Of a stretch of DNA of 53,285 bases, positions 24,829-34,124 are shown piece after piece. A program made the position numbers and the translations under genes. Below the pieces are notes generated by a model. It had not been told where the DNA came from. It was given only the letters and a program-made list of their open reading frames with translations, and searched no databases. This DNA is from Candidatus Chloroploca sp. Khr17 (GTDB taxonomy: Bacteria > Chloroflexota > Chloroflexia > Chloroflexales > Chloroflexaceae): assembly GCF_004138165.1 (NCBI RefSeq), contig NZ_RYFF01000038.1:1-53285 (forward strand), given 5' to 3'. Numbering within the stretch: position 1 is the first letter of the stretch; each line of letters starts with the position of its first letter.

Positions 24829-24868
24829 ATTATACACACTTGACGTTCGTTTGCGCAGGCGCTATCGT
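24829..24868. promoter_or_regulatory. Back-to-back promoters for cas6 (minus) and the SAVED gene (plus)
   Basis: A perfect TATAAT on the minus strand (24829-24834) faces cas6. On the plus strand TTGACG (24840-24845), a 17-base spacer and TATCGT (24863-24868) form a promoter for the SAVED gene. The two elements are 5 bases apart, so both promoters share DNA and probably regulation. The SAVED transcript would have a leader of about 215 bases with no recognised structure. Confidence 0.6.
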
Positions 24869-25089
24869 ATGTCTATGAGAGCGCTTCTATCTTCGGCCGT
24901 CAACGGCTCGGTTGCTGGGAAGCAACGGCTATCTGCGTGGCCTGAGCAAGCGGGCGCAGTCCGGCTTGGCCCATCATCGCCGAGGCGCTGACACCGACGG
25001 TCTGGGCGTATATAGACGTGCTGATGCGCTGACGGCACGCACTAACAGGCGAAGCGCTCCCCGGTGCTGGGTATCTGCGGAGGTCTGCC

Positions 25090-27240
25090 ATGACCAGAAC
25101 ACATGCGTTTGATGCGGTCTATCGTCTTGCTAGTCATACCTATGGCTCGCACCATTTTGGCACTGCATTTGGGTGCTATGCTGATGCTGACGGCCTCTAT
25201 CTGCTCACCTCGGCTCAGATCGTAGCTACGCTGGGTGGCCCAGATGCGTTGCGGATTGGCGATCAGCACCCCGAGGTGATCGCGCTGTCTTCACGCAGTG
25301 TGCGCGATCTTGCCGTTCTGCGCCTGAAGCTTCCAGCCACGCAGGCGATCTTGCCGCTGGCCCCAGATCCGTTGGTGGCTGCGCACGGGCTTGCGGTTGA
25401 GATTCCTGGCTATGCCGTGCTCAATCCATCAACGTGTCTGCGCAGCAAGCTTGCGGCCCGGTTGCACGATGAGGCGACGCTGGAGGCGCTGCATGATCAC
25501 GACCGGGTGCGCGTGTGGCGTGTCCAGCTTGACCAGGCACCATTCACCTCAAGCCTTGTGGGTGCTCCGGTCATTGATGCAGCCCGTGGGTATGTGATCG
25601 GTATGGTGATCCAGGCGCACGATACGGGTCAGGCTCTGGCGATCAAGCTTGATGAGCTTCGCCATGTCTGGAGCGACGCTCCCGCGCTGCTCTGGCAGCA
25701 GCCACCGCTTGCGTTGCGTGGTGATGAGCTCGGGTCGCCCCATGCTGAAGCTCGCTCAAGCGAACGACTCGCCCAGGCTGCCCACGCCCTCGAACAGCAA
25801 GCGCGTGACCTCACTCCGCCAGACACGCATGATCAGTTGGCGCACCTGACCCGGTTGCTCCTGGCTGAGATCAGCCGGAAGGCCCACCCCGAGCCCCCCT
25901 CGTACCTGGGCATTTCGCCTGACCTGGCCGAAGTTATCCAGTTGTTAGCAGGCAAAACGCTCGCCACTGCCGAGGCCTCCCTGAACTTTGGTCGTGACAA
26001 TCAGTATGGTGAGGTGACCGTTGGGGATATCGCGGGGCGCGATCTGATCAAGTTTTATCTGACGATGCATGAGGCCCCTTCACCCCAAGCGACCCCGCCG
26101 CCAACACCGCTCGCCGTCCCCGTCCAGGTCTATCTGAGCAGCGAGGCCCCGCAGAGTCCGCACCTCCAGACGCTCAGGCATCACCTGGCCCTCCGTGGTG
26201 TGATGGTCTGGCCCGACGAACAGGGCACGATCCTCAACGCGACCGCGCACCGAGCACACCTGGCGGCCAGCGTCGCTGCGTTGCTGCATCTGGATCAGGC
26301 CCGCCTGGACGATGAGGCGCTTGCTGACGAAGGTGCGCGGCTGCGTGAACGCCACACGCACGATGCCGTCTTTCCCATTGGCGTCGTGCTTGATGGCATC
26401 AATCAGGCCGCCGTCAGAAAGACCGGGCTACGTCTGCATGATTATTGCCAGTTTATGCAGCCATATCCATCGGAGACCGGCCCTACGCTGCCGCAGAAGA
26501 TCCTCAAGGCGGCGATGCAGGCCTACCCAGAGCGGTTTGCGCACCAAGAGACCATTGAGCTCAGTCTGTTTACCTTTCCCGCAAGCGGCACTGGTCGGCA
26601 CGCACCCTTGCAACTCAACTGGCAAGCCGCTTTTCAGCCGTTTCCTTCCGAAGCAGCGTGGCGCGATCAATTGCTGCCCGCCCTCAACGATCTCCGTGAG
26701 TGTCTGGGCGAGGCAGGGATCCGGGCCATCAAATGCTATCCGCAGGCCCGGCTTTCGGCAATGGTCGCGTTTGGCTACATCTTCCGCGAGCCGACGAAGA
26801 TCAAGCTCTGGATCAATCAGCATGATGAGTGGTGGCCAACCCAGACCTACACCACCCAGCATGGCCCGGCGCTCATCACCACGCAGGCCGGTGATCCCGC
26901 AGGGCGCGATCTCACCATCGAGGTTTCGGTCAATGCCGATGTCACCAACGATGTGAGCGCCTACCTGAAACAAGCGCCGCTGCCCCTTGCCTGCCGTGTC
27001 AGCCTCAAGCTCCCGCCGGGCACCCAACTCGACAGCGACGCGGCCCACGCAATCGCCTGCCAGGTACGCGCCGCGATCCACCAGTACCGCCCGGTCAATG
27101 GCACGACCCATCTTTTCGGGGCGATGCCGGCTGGCCTGGCCGCGCTGATTGGTTGGCACCTGAATGCCCGCGAGCCGGTGCAATGCTACGAACTCGAGCG
27201 AGGCGTAGGCTATCGCAAGGCATGTCTGCTGACGGGGTGA
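25090..27240 (+). CDS. Pseudo-trypsin / TIR-like / SAVED fusion: candidate type III CRISPR effector
   Basis: 716 residues; ATG at 25090 with GGAGG 6 bases upstream. Residues about 15-200 have the trypsin-like pattern, but the His of LTxAHxV is Q43 (LLTSAQIV) and the Ser of SGxPV is V157 (LVGAPV). D73 (VRDLAVL) remains, so it should be proteolytically dead. Residues about 270-325 hold a GDIAGRD motif seen next to conflict-system adaptor regions. Residues about 343-500 (VQVYLSSEAPQSPHLQTL, GVMVWPDE) are TIR-like, without a catalytic Glu I can assign. Residues about 505-716 are SAVED-like (HLFGAMPAGLAALIGWHL, PVQCYELERG), resembling the C-terminus of the EAD-SAVED protein. It lies between cas6 and the Cas10 operon. 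SAVED binds cyclic oligonucleotides in known systems, so activation by Cas10 products is a reasonable inference. Confidence 0.8.
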   Translation: MTRTHAFDAVYRLASHTYGSHHFGTAFGCYADADGLYLLTSAQIVATLGGPDALRIGDQHPEVIALSSRSVRDLAVLRLKLPATQAILPLAPDPLVAAHGLAVEIPGYAVLNPSTCLRSKLAARLHDEATLEALHDHDRVRVWRVQLDQAPFTSSLVGAPVIDAARGYVIGMVIQAHDTGQALAIKLDELRHVWSDAPALLWQQPPLALRGDELGSPHAEARSSERLAQAAHALEQQARDLTPPDTHDQLAHLTRLLLAEISRKAHPEPPSYLGISPDLAEVIQLLAGKTLATAEASLNFGRDNQYGEVTVGDIAGRDLIKFYLTMHEAPSPQATPPPTPLAVPVQVYLSSEAPQSPHLQTLRHHLALRGVMVWPDEQGTILNATAHRAHLAASVAALLHLDQARLDDEALADEGARLRERHTHDAVFPIGVVLDGINQAAVRKTGLRLHDYCQFMQPYPSETGPTLPQKILKAAMQAYPERFAHQETIELSLFTFPASGTGRHAPLQLNWQAAFQPFPSEAAWRDQLLPALNDLRECLGEAGIRAIKCYPQARLSAMVAFGYIFREPTKIKLWINQHDEWWPTQTYTTQHGPALITTQAGDPAGRDLTIEVSVNADVTNDVSAYLKQAPLPLACRVSLKLPPGTQLDSDAAHAIACQVRAAIHQYRPVNGTTHLFGAMPAGLAALIGWHLNAREPVQCYELERGVGYRKACLLTG

Positions 27241-27243
27241 GTC

Positions 27244-27291
27244 GTACGTCGTGGTTCCGGGCGGGCAAGCCCGCCCGGAACCACGACGTAC
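27244..27291. terminator. Bidirectional 23-bp hairpin between convergent genes
   Basis: The arms 27244-27266 and 27269-27291 are perfectly complementary (23 bp) with a 2-base AA loop. It lies exactly between the ends of the SAVED gene (plus) and the TIGR03986 gene (minus). No U-run follows. It may stop both transcripts or be a captured palindromic repeat. Confidence 0.6.
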
Positions 27292-27313
27292 CACACCTTC
27301 TCCTTGGAAGCAT

Positions 27314-29341
27314 TTAGCACGGACGGGGCAGCACCCGTCGTTCTTTGTATTCGTTCTCGTCATCGCCAAGACGGGGCGTCTCTGTGCGCTCGATTTCCAT
27401 ATAGCGCGTCTGGCGCGCGACGTCCTGTGGGCCAGGCCAGGCGAGCAGGGCGAGCAAGCACTGCATGCGCAACGTATCTTTGAGCAGGCCACTGGCTGGA
27501 CGTTGCTCACCGCTCTGGCTGAGCACATAGTCATTAAAGGCCGTGAGGCACCGCTCCTGAAGCCTGGTGATCACGCGCTCAGCTTTGACACCCGTCTCCC
27601 ACGCCAGCCCCGTTGCTTCATGCGCAAAGAGGTGCTGATAGCGATCGGTGGGTTCATGTAGTTGCAGCACAGAGGCCAGGCTGATCGCCCCTAGCCCCAG
27701 CGGTTTGCCCATGCCCAGCTTGAGCCGGTACTGCTTGCCGTGAAAGCCCTTTTCGTGCGCGAGGTGCAAAACCCAGAGCACGGCCCCGAGTTCGACATCC
27801 GTCAGATTCTCGATATGGATCGTGAAGGTAAAGCGGGTTCCTGGCTTGACCGGGCGGATGAGGGTTTTCTGGGTATCTGACGTTGCCTCGTCTTCCGCCG
27901 CAGACATCTGCCAGGCAGGTTGCTGGCCCTTGTGCCAATAGAGCTTATGCCCTCGCACGACGGTCTCTTCGCCCGGCGCACTGGCATAATGGCGCAACGC
28001 CTGCTTGCGGGCATCGGGTTGCACCAGATAATGCTGGAAGGTGGTCGGCTTGGGACTCGCCAGCACATGGGGCATAGCGGCCTCGGCAAACACATCGTGC
28101 TGGCCGGGTTCCAGCAGGGCATCACGCACAAAGATCCGTCCGGCGCGCACCTGCACCTCATCCTGGCGCTTGGTTTCACGCACAAACCCAAAGATCGCCT
28201 CGGCCAGATCGCAATCCTCGGCACGTCGCAGCGCGGCTGGCACAAAATCACGTGGAGTCGCCGCACGGTCAAAACCCGGCGGGCGGTACGGGAGGCGAAA
28301 GTTGGGATTGTGACCAAAATAGATGACCCGACTCCCTCCAGGTGGCTCACAATAAAAGATGGGCCGTTCGACGATCAGTGCGCCCCATTCCGGATCGAAC
28401 GGTGGATCTTTTTGAAAGGTGGTGAGACCCGTGCGATAGTCAGCAATGGCCTGTGGGTCGATCTCGAGGCGCTTGTTGGTCGTCGCCACCGGCACAATCA
28501 CATGAGCTTTGCGGGGCGAGGCTGATGTTCTGCCCGCGTCGTCGGCTGTTTCAAGCATATTGCCGCCTGAGACTAGCACCCCATCCTGTCCGCCACGCAT
28601 GCTCCCTCGCGAACCAAGCTGAACGATCATGATCCCATTTTCGCCTGGTTTGATCGTAAAGCTACACGGAATATATTGCGGTTGGAAGCCAGGATCATCA
28701 AACCGTTTGAAGCCAGGCAGGTTCGGAATAAGGGCCTCGCCCGTCTGTAAATGATATTCTTTGATTTTGATGAACGATCTGCCGTTGAGTGGTTGCACGG
28801 GACGGATGTACCACTGCGAGCCGTCTCGTTCGACATAGCCTGCCCGTACCTTCTTGCCAAGCTTGCCCATGATCGCATCGTACTTTGAGCCAAGCGGATC
28901 ATCACCTGGTGCGGCGACCGCACGAAAGAAGTAGCGAGGCTTATCCGTCACCCGTTCCATCTTGCCATAGCCCGCGATTTCGACCAGGCTCCGCAACATC
29001 CCCCGCAGGCTACTGCCAGGAATCACCGGCTGCTCGGCCTGCCCGAGGTTGAAAAAGGCCGCACGCTGCTGCCGTTCTTCCGGCGACAACTGCTCAAAGC
29101 CTTTTTTTGCCAGTTCAGCATAGGCGTCGGGGGTAAAACCACACCGCACATAGAGCGGCGACTCCGTGGTCAGCGTACACGTGATCGTGCCCGTATGGCG
29201 CTCAGTGTGATAGACATCGTGCCGCTCGGGGGCTTCGGCAGGCACAATCTTTGCCGGCAGGGGCACGAAGTTGTAGGGTGCAATGGCGGTGCGCGGGGGT
29301 GCGATCTCCGCTGCCTGTGGCGGCCATGGGGATTTTGTCAT
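27314..29341 (-). CDS. TIGR03986-family RAMP protein (type III-D)
   Basis: 675 residues from ATG 29341, with AAGGAAA upstream; the frame extends to 29431 inside the previous gene without support. The N-terminal PYNFVPLPAKIVP and the RAMP signature VIPGSSLRGMLRSLVEI are typical of the TIGR03986 family. A C-terminal Gly-rich block (KLGMGKPLGLGAI) matches Cas7-like backbone subunits. These large proteins are part of III-D effector complexes, forming the crRNA-bound filament. It is last in the cas operon, 16 bases after csx19. A Csm3-type cleavage Asp could not be assigned with confidence. Confidence 0.85.
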   Translation of the reverse strand: MTKSPWPPQAAEIAPPRTAIAPYNFVPLPAKIVPAEAPERHDVYHTERHTGTITCTLTTESPLYVRCGFTPDAYAELAKKGFEQLSPEERQQRAAFFNLGQAEQPVIPGSSLRGMLRSLVEIAGYGKMERVTDKPRYFFRAVAAPGDDPLGSKYDAIMGKLGKKVRAGYVERDGSQWYIRPVQPLNGRSFIKIKEYHLQTGEALIPNLPGFKRFDDPGFQPQYIPCSFTIKPGENGIMIVQLGSRGSMRGGQDGVLVSGGNMLETADDAGRTSASPRKAHVIVPVATTNKRLEIDPQAIADYRTGLTTFQKDPPFDPEWGALIVERPIFYCEPPGGSRVIYFGHNPNFRLPYRPPGFDRAATPRDFVPAALRRAEDCDLAEAIFGFVRETKRQDEVQVRAGRIFVRDALLEPGQHDVFAEAAMPHVLASPKPTTFQHYLVQPDARKQALRHYASAPGEETVVRGHKLYWHKGQQPAWQMSAAEDEATSDTQKTLIRPVKPGTRFTFTIHIENLTDVELGAVLWVLHLAHEKGFHGKQYRLKLGMGKPLGLGAISLASVLQLHEPTDRYQHLFAHEATGLAWETGVKAERVITRLQERCLTAFNDYVLSQSGEQRPASGLLKDTLRMQCLLALLAWPGPQDVARQTRYMEIERTETPRLGDDENEYKERRVLPRPC

Positions 29342-29357
29342 CGGGGTTTCCTTCTTC

Positions 29358-30068
29358 CTAGTCGGCCTCGACCACTGCTGCCAGCCGACTGGCGCTGATC
29401 TGGTACATGCCGGTGTCGTTGTCTTGCCCAAGATAGTGCCGTACCCACAGCTTGGCGCGCGCTGTTTCGGTTGGTGCCCGCGTCAGCGGCGGGGCATGCA
29501 CGATGCCCTGCGTGCCTTCGACGAGGGTGATGAAGCCATCATGGGTGTCGCTGCCCCACCCCCAGAGCCAGTGCCTTTCGTCGAGGCACCACGTCTGCGC
29601 GTCGGTCGCGTCGGTCGCGTCCGTCACCGGGGCATCAAGCCAGAGGCGGGCCTGCAAACCGCATTGACTGGTAATGGTGGTGCCTGGCTTGCCCGGGCCA
29701 CGCCAGAGGAAGAGTTCGCCATGTTCGCTGAAGAGCCGACACTGCTGCAGGCTGGTCGGGTCAAGCCGCAACGCGGCCTGGGCGCGTGCCGGGCATGCGA
29801 GATGCAACTGGGGTGCGGGCGCTTGCCTGGGCGCAAAGAGTCTCTTCAACAAGCCTGGTGCCGCAGCAGGGGTGGGTTGCCGTACTTCACCCCAGATGAC
29901 GCCATCATCATCGTGGGCCAGCAGCCAGCGTAGGTTGTGCGTGATCGCCTGTTGAACGAGCCATGGGGTCAGGTTATGCGCTGGCACCACCGGGTAGGTG
30001 GTGGGCAGACGGCGGATTTGACCGAGCGGGCGGTGGTAGGCTGGTTGGGTTGGTGCGACCTGGGTCAT
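29358..30068 (-). CDS. csx19: Csx19 (TIGR03984 family)
   Basis: 236 residues. The C-terminal motif LVEGTQGIVHAPPL and the WLWGWGSDTHDGF region fit the Csx19/TIGR03984 family, found almost only in III-D loci. Its role in the complex is not well established. It begins 3 bases after the stop of the double-Cas7 gene, so it is translationally linked. An Asp/Ala/Thr run (DATDATDA) in the middle is a local low-complexity insertion. Confidence 0.8.
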   Translation of the reverse strand: MTQVAPTQPAYHRPLGQIRRLPTTYPVVPAHNLTPWLVQQAITHNLRWLLAHDDDGVIWGEVRQPTPAAAPGLLKRLFAPRQAPAPQLHLACPARAQAALRLDPTSLQQCRLFSEHGELFLWRGPGKPGTTITSQCGLQARLWLDAPVTDATDATDAQTWCLDERHWLWGWGSDTHDGFITLVEGTQGIVHAPPLTRAPTETARAKLWVRHYLGQDNDTGMYQISASRLAAVVEAD

Positions 30069-30071
30069 TTT

Positions 30072-31739
30072 TTATGCCTCCAGATAGGTGCGCAACGCGT
30101 TGACATAGGTTTCGAGACCCTCGTGTGCCTTCTTTTTGCCATGGCCTGCAACCTGTTCGAGCTTCAGCCCGGTTAGTCGTGCCGCAGGCTCGGCCCCGAT
30201 CGCGGTGAGTTCCCAGATGCGCCCATCGTCGGCAGTGAGCGTCGCAGCGCGTCCAGCGAGCCGCCCGCGCCCGATGCTGCTGGTGCCTCCCAGCGGAAGG
30301 TCGCTGGTCCAGAGGTCTTTGAGCAACAAGAGCAGCAGCCCGATCTGGGCGTGCTGCGCCTGGTGCTGGGCCTGTTGCCTGGCCGCACTCCCCTGCAACG
30401 CATCCAGGCGGAGCGTCAACCGCAGGGCGATATCCCCACCAACGTGGGGTGCCTCGGCAAAGAGCGCCGTATCATAGGCGCCACCGGTGAAGCGGTCAAT
30501 GGCAACCCGGTTTTGCACCAGGAACGCCCCCTTGGTGATCGGCGTCTCTTCGACGATCAGGCGACTCGCCGTGGGTTGGGGTGGCTCGGTGACCCCTTTG
30601 GGGCGCTCGCGGTGCATGTCGTTGCCAAACATAGCGTCGAGCAAGGCGTTTGCCTGCGCAGACGGCGGCCAGTGCAGGGTATGGACGATGCGCGTGGCGC
30701 GGGCGCGCAGCACCCCGGCCAGGCTGGTGCCAGGGATGACCGGAGCCTCGTGCTGCGGGCGCGGATCATCAGGACGATACGAGCGCAGGTGCGCCACATC
30801 GGGCTGCTCGGCATCGGGCTGCTCGCCTGTCAGGGCCAAGGGATCAGTCGTGCGAATCAGGATCGGGCTGGCGAGATCGAAGGTCGCGTGGATCTGGAAA
30901 CGGCGGCGTGCGTCGGGCAGCGGGGCCGATGGCAGCGCGGCCTCGGGGCCAAAGATCGCATTGGCACCGCCGTGCCAACGGGCAGTTGGCGGCACGCCCC
31001 AAGGTGCATGGCTGGCGGTTCCCGAGGCCACCTGGCCCGGTGGATCGCGCAGGTCGTAGGCGTTCGCCGTGACCCAGGCCACCAGGCCCGATGGATCGTG
31101 CAGGTCGTAGAACGTGTAACGCCACTGCGCCACCCGACACCGTCCGAAGCCACGTGAACGACGGGCACCGAGGGCGATCGCCCCGGCGTCGTGTGGGGCA
31201 TCAGCCATCAAGCCTTGCAAGGCCAGCGCGAGCGCCTGCCGCAACCGACGCGCTGGTTCTTCGGCTGCCGGCAAGAGTAATTCCAGGCGCAGCGGAAAGC
31301 ACGTCCCAGCCGGCAAGAGTTCGAGGTCATACTTCTTTTTCTCATCCGCCGTGCGCGTCGCACCGTCAATCTTCACCCCGTCCCGCACCTCGAAGAGCCG
31401 AGTGGATGGCAGCGACCCGTAGGCATCATCAACGATCAACGGGCTCTGTTCGCCCTGATCATCGCCTTTGAGACTGCCAAAGAGCTGCACGGCCAGGGTT
31501 GTGGGATCGCGTTCAGCAAGCCCATAACCACGCTCATAGCTGGCAAGGTAGCCACGCAACGCCCCGGCAAGCGACGTGCCGGTCAACAGGGGCTGCTGAT
31601 CAACCGGGTCAAGCAGCAACGGCATGGCCGTGATGCTCTCGGCGTCGCCGTTGCCGAGGTGGGCTGGCGTCACCAAAACCAGATCGCCCTCAACAACCAG
31701 GCGGGCCGCAATCGCTCGTGACCTGAATGCGTCAGCCAT
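30072..31739 (-). CDS. Double Cas7-like RAMP (Csm3-Csm3 fusion)
   Basis: 555 residues with two RAMP modules. Module 1 has LLTGTSLAGALRGYLASYERG (near residue 52) and module 2 VIPGTSLAGVLRARATRI (near residue 335). Each has a Gly-rich C-terminal block: GARRSRGFGRC and GGTSSIGRGRL. The loop TPAHLGNGDAES in module 1 places an acidic residue where Csm3 carries its RNA-cleaving Asp, so at least this module may cut target RNA. Fused Cas7 units are typical of III-D and of its relative III-E. Two near-repeated segments (DLHDPSGLVAWVTANAY / DLRDPPGQVASGTASHA) between modules show a local duplication. The start overlaps the csx10 end by 8 bases. Confidence 0.85.
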   Translation of the reverse strand: MADAFRSRAIAARLVVEGDLVLVTPAHLGNGDAESITAMPLLLDPVDQQPLLTGTSLAGALRGYLASYERGYGLAERDPTTLAVQLFGSLKGDDQGEQSPLIVDDAYGSLPSTRLFEVRDGVKIDGATRTADEKKKYDLELLPAGTCFPLRLELLLPAAEEPARRLRQALALALQGLMADAPHDAGAIALGARRSRGFGRCRVAQWRYTFYDLHDPSGLVAWVTANAYDLRDPPGQVASGTASHAPWGVPPTARWHGGANAIFGPEAALPSAPLPDARRRFQIHATFDLASPILIRTTDPLALTGEQPDAEQPDVAHLRSYRPDDPRPQHEAPVIPGTSLAGVLRARATRIVHTLHWPPSAQANALLDAMFGNDMHRERPKGVTEPPQPTASRLIVEETPITKGAFLVQNRVAIDRFTGGAYDTALFAEAPHVGGDIALRLTLRLDALQGSAARQQAQHQAQHAQIGLLLLLLKDLWTSDLPLGGTSSIGRGRLAGRAATLTADDGRIWELTAIGAEPAARLTGLKLEQVAGHGKKKAHEGLETYVNALRTYLEA

Positions 31740-33432
31740 GTGTCACCTCCGTAGGCGTGGTGCGCAGCGTCTTGCGACGCTGGACTGGGGCGACCAGCAC
31801 GGCCGCCAGGAGCCGCAGCGTCGCGGCACGCGCCTGGGCCTCGGTCGGTTCGACCGAGACGGCGGCAACCGCGATCTGCTTCACCGCACCCAACTCCGGC
31901 CAGACTCGTGCTGGCTCCTGCAACAGACGCTCAATCCACGCGGCCAGCGTCTCGGTGCGGTGCGCCAGGTGCGCACGTTCATAGCCAGTGCGGGCGAAGG
32001 GACGGAAGCCCGCAAATTCACGGGCGACCATGGCGGTATCACCGGTCGCCTGGGCCCGACGCACCAGCACCCGTAGGCGGGCCAACTGGCTATTGCTGGG
32101 CAGCAGCCCGGGTGCATCCGTCTCGGCGTCAATGCTCGGCCAGACATGGCGCTGCACAAAGGCAATGATGGCCTGGTCAACCTCGCGCTCAAAGAGGCGG
32201 CGGGTCATCGTTGCGGCCAGGGCCTGGTCAGTCGGGGGCAGGTTGAGCGTGGCGCCCTGCCCGGTCTCAGGCGCGGCAGATTGCGCCGGGCTGCGCTTGC
32301 CCTCAACTTCCACGGCCTGATAGGTCGGCGCATCCAACCAGTTAAACACAAGCCGCCCATACCCCTCGCTGCGCCGCTCGCCAATCCCCGCCCATTCCAG
32401 GGCGGCCCGATCGAGCGTCCCGGCCTCGAGGGTAAAGCCAATCACACTGCCAGCGGCCAGCGCTCGCTCCTGGTTCACCGGCAACTGCCAGGTACGATTA
32501 AAGCCGCCAACCATCGTGGTGTGCAGCACCGTACGCGCGGGATCAAGGCGGACCTCGGCACCAAGATAGGCCGCAAGCGTCGCATCATCAAGGAGCTCGA
32601 CCAGATTGCCCTCGGCATCACGCAGCAGCGTATCGCTCAGCAGGGTCAGGGTCTGCTGCCGCGCAGGTGGCTGCGGCAGCGCGGGCGTTTCGGACCAGTC
32701 GTTCTTCACGCCTTCCACCTGAAGGCGCACCTTGCCATAGGTTGCACTGCGCGAGCGCCCGAGCCAGGCCGTGTCGGACGAGGCGAGCAACTGCGCGATC
32801 GCCTGTGCATCAGCCGCCGCATCGCACACCACCACCCCCGCGAACCACTGGCCCGCCTCCAGGGCTTCGTAGCGAAAGACGGTGCCAGCGGGGGTCTCGG
32901 TCGCGTCCATTTCCTTGCGCTCGATCCAGGCGCGTCCTTTGACCCGGTCGCGTTGCACGTGGATCGCCAGCGTACGTTCGGGTTCCAGCAGCAGGAGTTC
33001 ATCCGCTGCCAGGGCACAGAATGGCCGTTTCACGGGTATCCAGCGCCCTTCGCGGCGGGCCACAGACGCGCCAGGCTTTGCGGGGGCTGTCGCTTCCGTG
33101 GGCCGGGCGCTCGCAAGCGTGACGACAAAGCGCGGCCCCGTCTCATCTTTGGCCTGCTGCAGCGCACGGGGTGTCGGGAGTGTCCGCACACCAGCGCGCG
33201 TCATCGGATAGGCGTGCAGATAGCGCACCGCCCCACTCAGAAAGAGGCGCTGAAAGGTCGCATCACCCGCACCACTGGCTTGCCGCTGACGTTGCAGATA
33301 GCGCTGCACAAACAGACCCCGCAGCGTACTGCCAGGAAGATAGGCGTAGGTCACCATGCTATTCGGATCGCCCACCAGACTGGTCACCAGCACTGGCTGC
33401 TCCAGGTAGAGATGGTAGATCAGCGCGTTCAT
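31732..33432 (-). CDS. csx10: Csx10 (Cas5-group RAMP, type III-D signature)
   Basis: 566 residues. The N-terminus LIYHLYLEQPVLVTSLVGDP followed by YLPGSTLRGLFVQRYL is diagnostic of Csx10, the Cas5-like subunit that caps the crRNA 5' handle in III-D complexes. A Gly-rich block GIGERRSEGYGRLVFNW near residue 360 is the second RAMP signature. The rest (about 420-566) is helical. Its ATG overlaps the stop of the Cas7-like gene (ATGA). This gene and csx19 fix the subtype. Confidence 0.9.
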   Translation of the reverse strand: MNALIYHLYLEQPVLVTSLVGDPNSMVTYAYLPGSTLRGLFVQRYLQRQRQASGAGDATFQRLFLSGAVRYLHAYPMTRAGVRTLPTPRALQQAKDETGPRFVVTLASARPTEATAPAKPGASVARREGRWIPVKRPFCALAADELLLLEPERTLAIHVQRDRVKGRAWIERKEMDATETPAGTVFRYEALEAGQWFAGVVVCDAAADAQAIAQLLASSDTAWLGRSRSATYGKVRLQVEGVKNDWSETPALPQPPARQQTLTLLSDTLLRDAEGNLVELLDDATLAAYLGAEVRLDPARTVLHTTMVGGFNRTWQLPVNQERALAAGSVIGFTLEAGTLDRAALEWAGIGERRSEGYGRLVFNWLDAPTYQAVEVEGKRSPAQSAAPETGQGATLNLPPTDQALAATMTRRLFEREVDQAIIAFVQRHVWPSIDAETDAPGLLPSNSQLARLRVLVRRAQATGDTAMVAREFAGFRPFARTGYERAHLAHRTETLAAWIERLLQEPARVWPELGAVKQIAVAAVSVEPTEAQARAATLRLLAAVLVAPVQRRKTLRTTPTEVTHG

Positions 33433-34124
33433 GAGTACCCCTCCAGTGCGACCCCAAGCTTGTGGGCAAAATGCGCCACCTGCGTTTTGGTAAACGTCGC
33501 ATCAGTATAAGCCGCAGGAAGGTCTGCGTGCAGCAACATCTGCAACCGCCCGCGCCCGCGATTGCGCCCGGTACCGCCACGCCGCACCGCCAGCACACAG
33601 GCCGCCAGCAGGGCCAGCGCATCGGCATCGGGCGGCGTCGCACAGTCGAGGCGCGCAATCAACGGCGTATCCCGCAGCAGCACGCGCATCGTGCGCAACG
33701 AACCCTGCTCAGGTGCGCCCGTCGCCGCATTGACCGCCGTCTGGCGTCGCAGGCTCGTCAGCGCATCAAGCACATCCTCACGACGCATCTCGCCCGCGCG
33801 AACCTGCGCGTGCAGCGCTGCCCGCAACGCAGGGGGCAGCAGTGCGGGGCCAATATGCACCTGGGCGGTGCCTGTCGTCGTCGCCCCACTGACCCCAAAC
33901 AACCAGGTCGAGGCGGCAGTCCACGGCTGCCAGCGCTCCTCACCCAGCGCAAACCGCAGGTTGACCGCCTCTTCAAGCAGCAACCCTTTCAACGCCCGCC
34001 CGCCAAGCAACGGACAGCCGGCCTCATCGTGATCGATCTCACGATCAACCAGACCGGGCACCCCATCGCCCCGGCCAAACGTCGCCTCGCTCGCCAGCGC
34101 GATGCTCAGATAATAGACCGTCAT
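33429..34124 (-). CDS. Cas7-like RAMP (Csm3-type)
   Basis: 231 residues from ATG 34124, which overlaps the cas10 stop by ATGA. The upstream in-frame extension to 34175 is inside cas10 and discarded. The segment FGRGDGVPGLVDREIDHDEAG carries acidic residues at the position of the Csm3 RNase Asp, followed by PLLGGRALKGLLLEE, the RAMP Gly motif. The C-terminal GGTGRNRGRGRL is the Gly-rich loop. It is likely a catalytic backbone subunit that cleaves target RNA at 6-nt intervals (family knowledge). Confidence 0.87.
   Translation of the reverse strand: MTVYYLSIALASEATFGRGDGVPGLVDREIDHDEAGCPLLGGRALKGLLLEEAVNLRFALGEERWQPWTAASTWLFGVSGATTTGTAQVHIGPALLPPALRAALHAQVRAGEMRREDVLDALTSLRRQTAVNAATGAPEQGSLRTMRVLLRDTPLIARLDCATPPDADALALLAACVLAVRRGGTGRNRGRGRLQMLLHADLPAAYTDATFTKTQVAHFAHKLGVALEGYS

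Noticed and set aside
25090-25700. Active trypsin-like protease
   Set aside because: Catalytic His and Ser positions hold Gln and Val.
32146-33510. 454-codon plus-strand frame
   Set aside because: Antisense to csx10, which has clear RAMP motifs.
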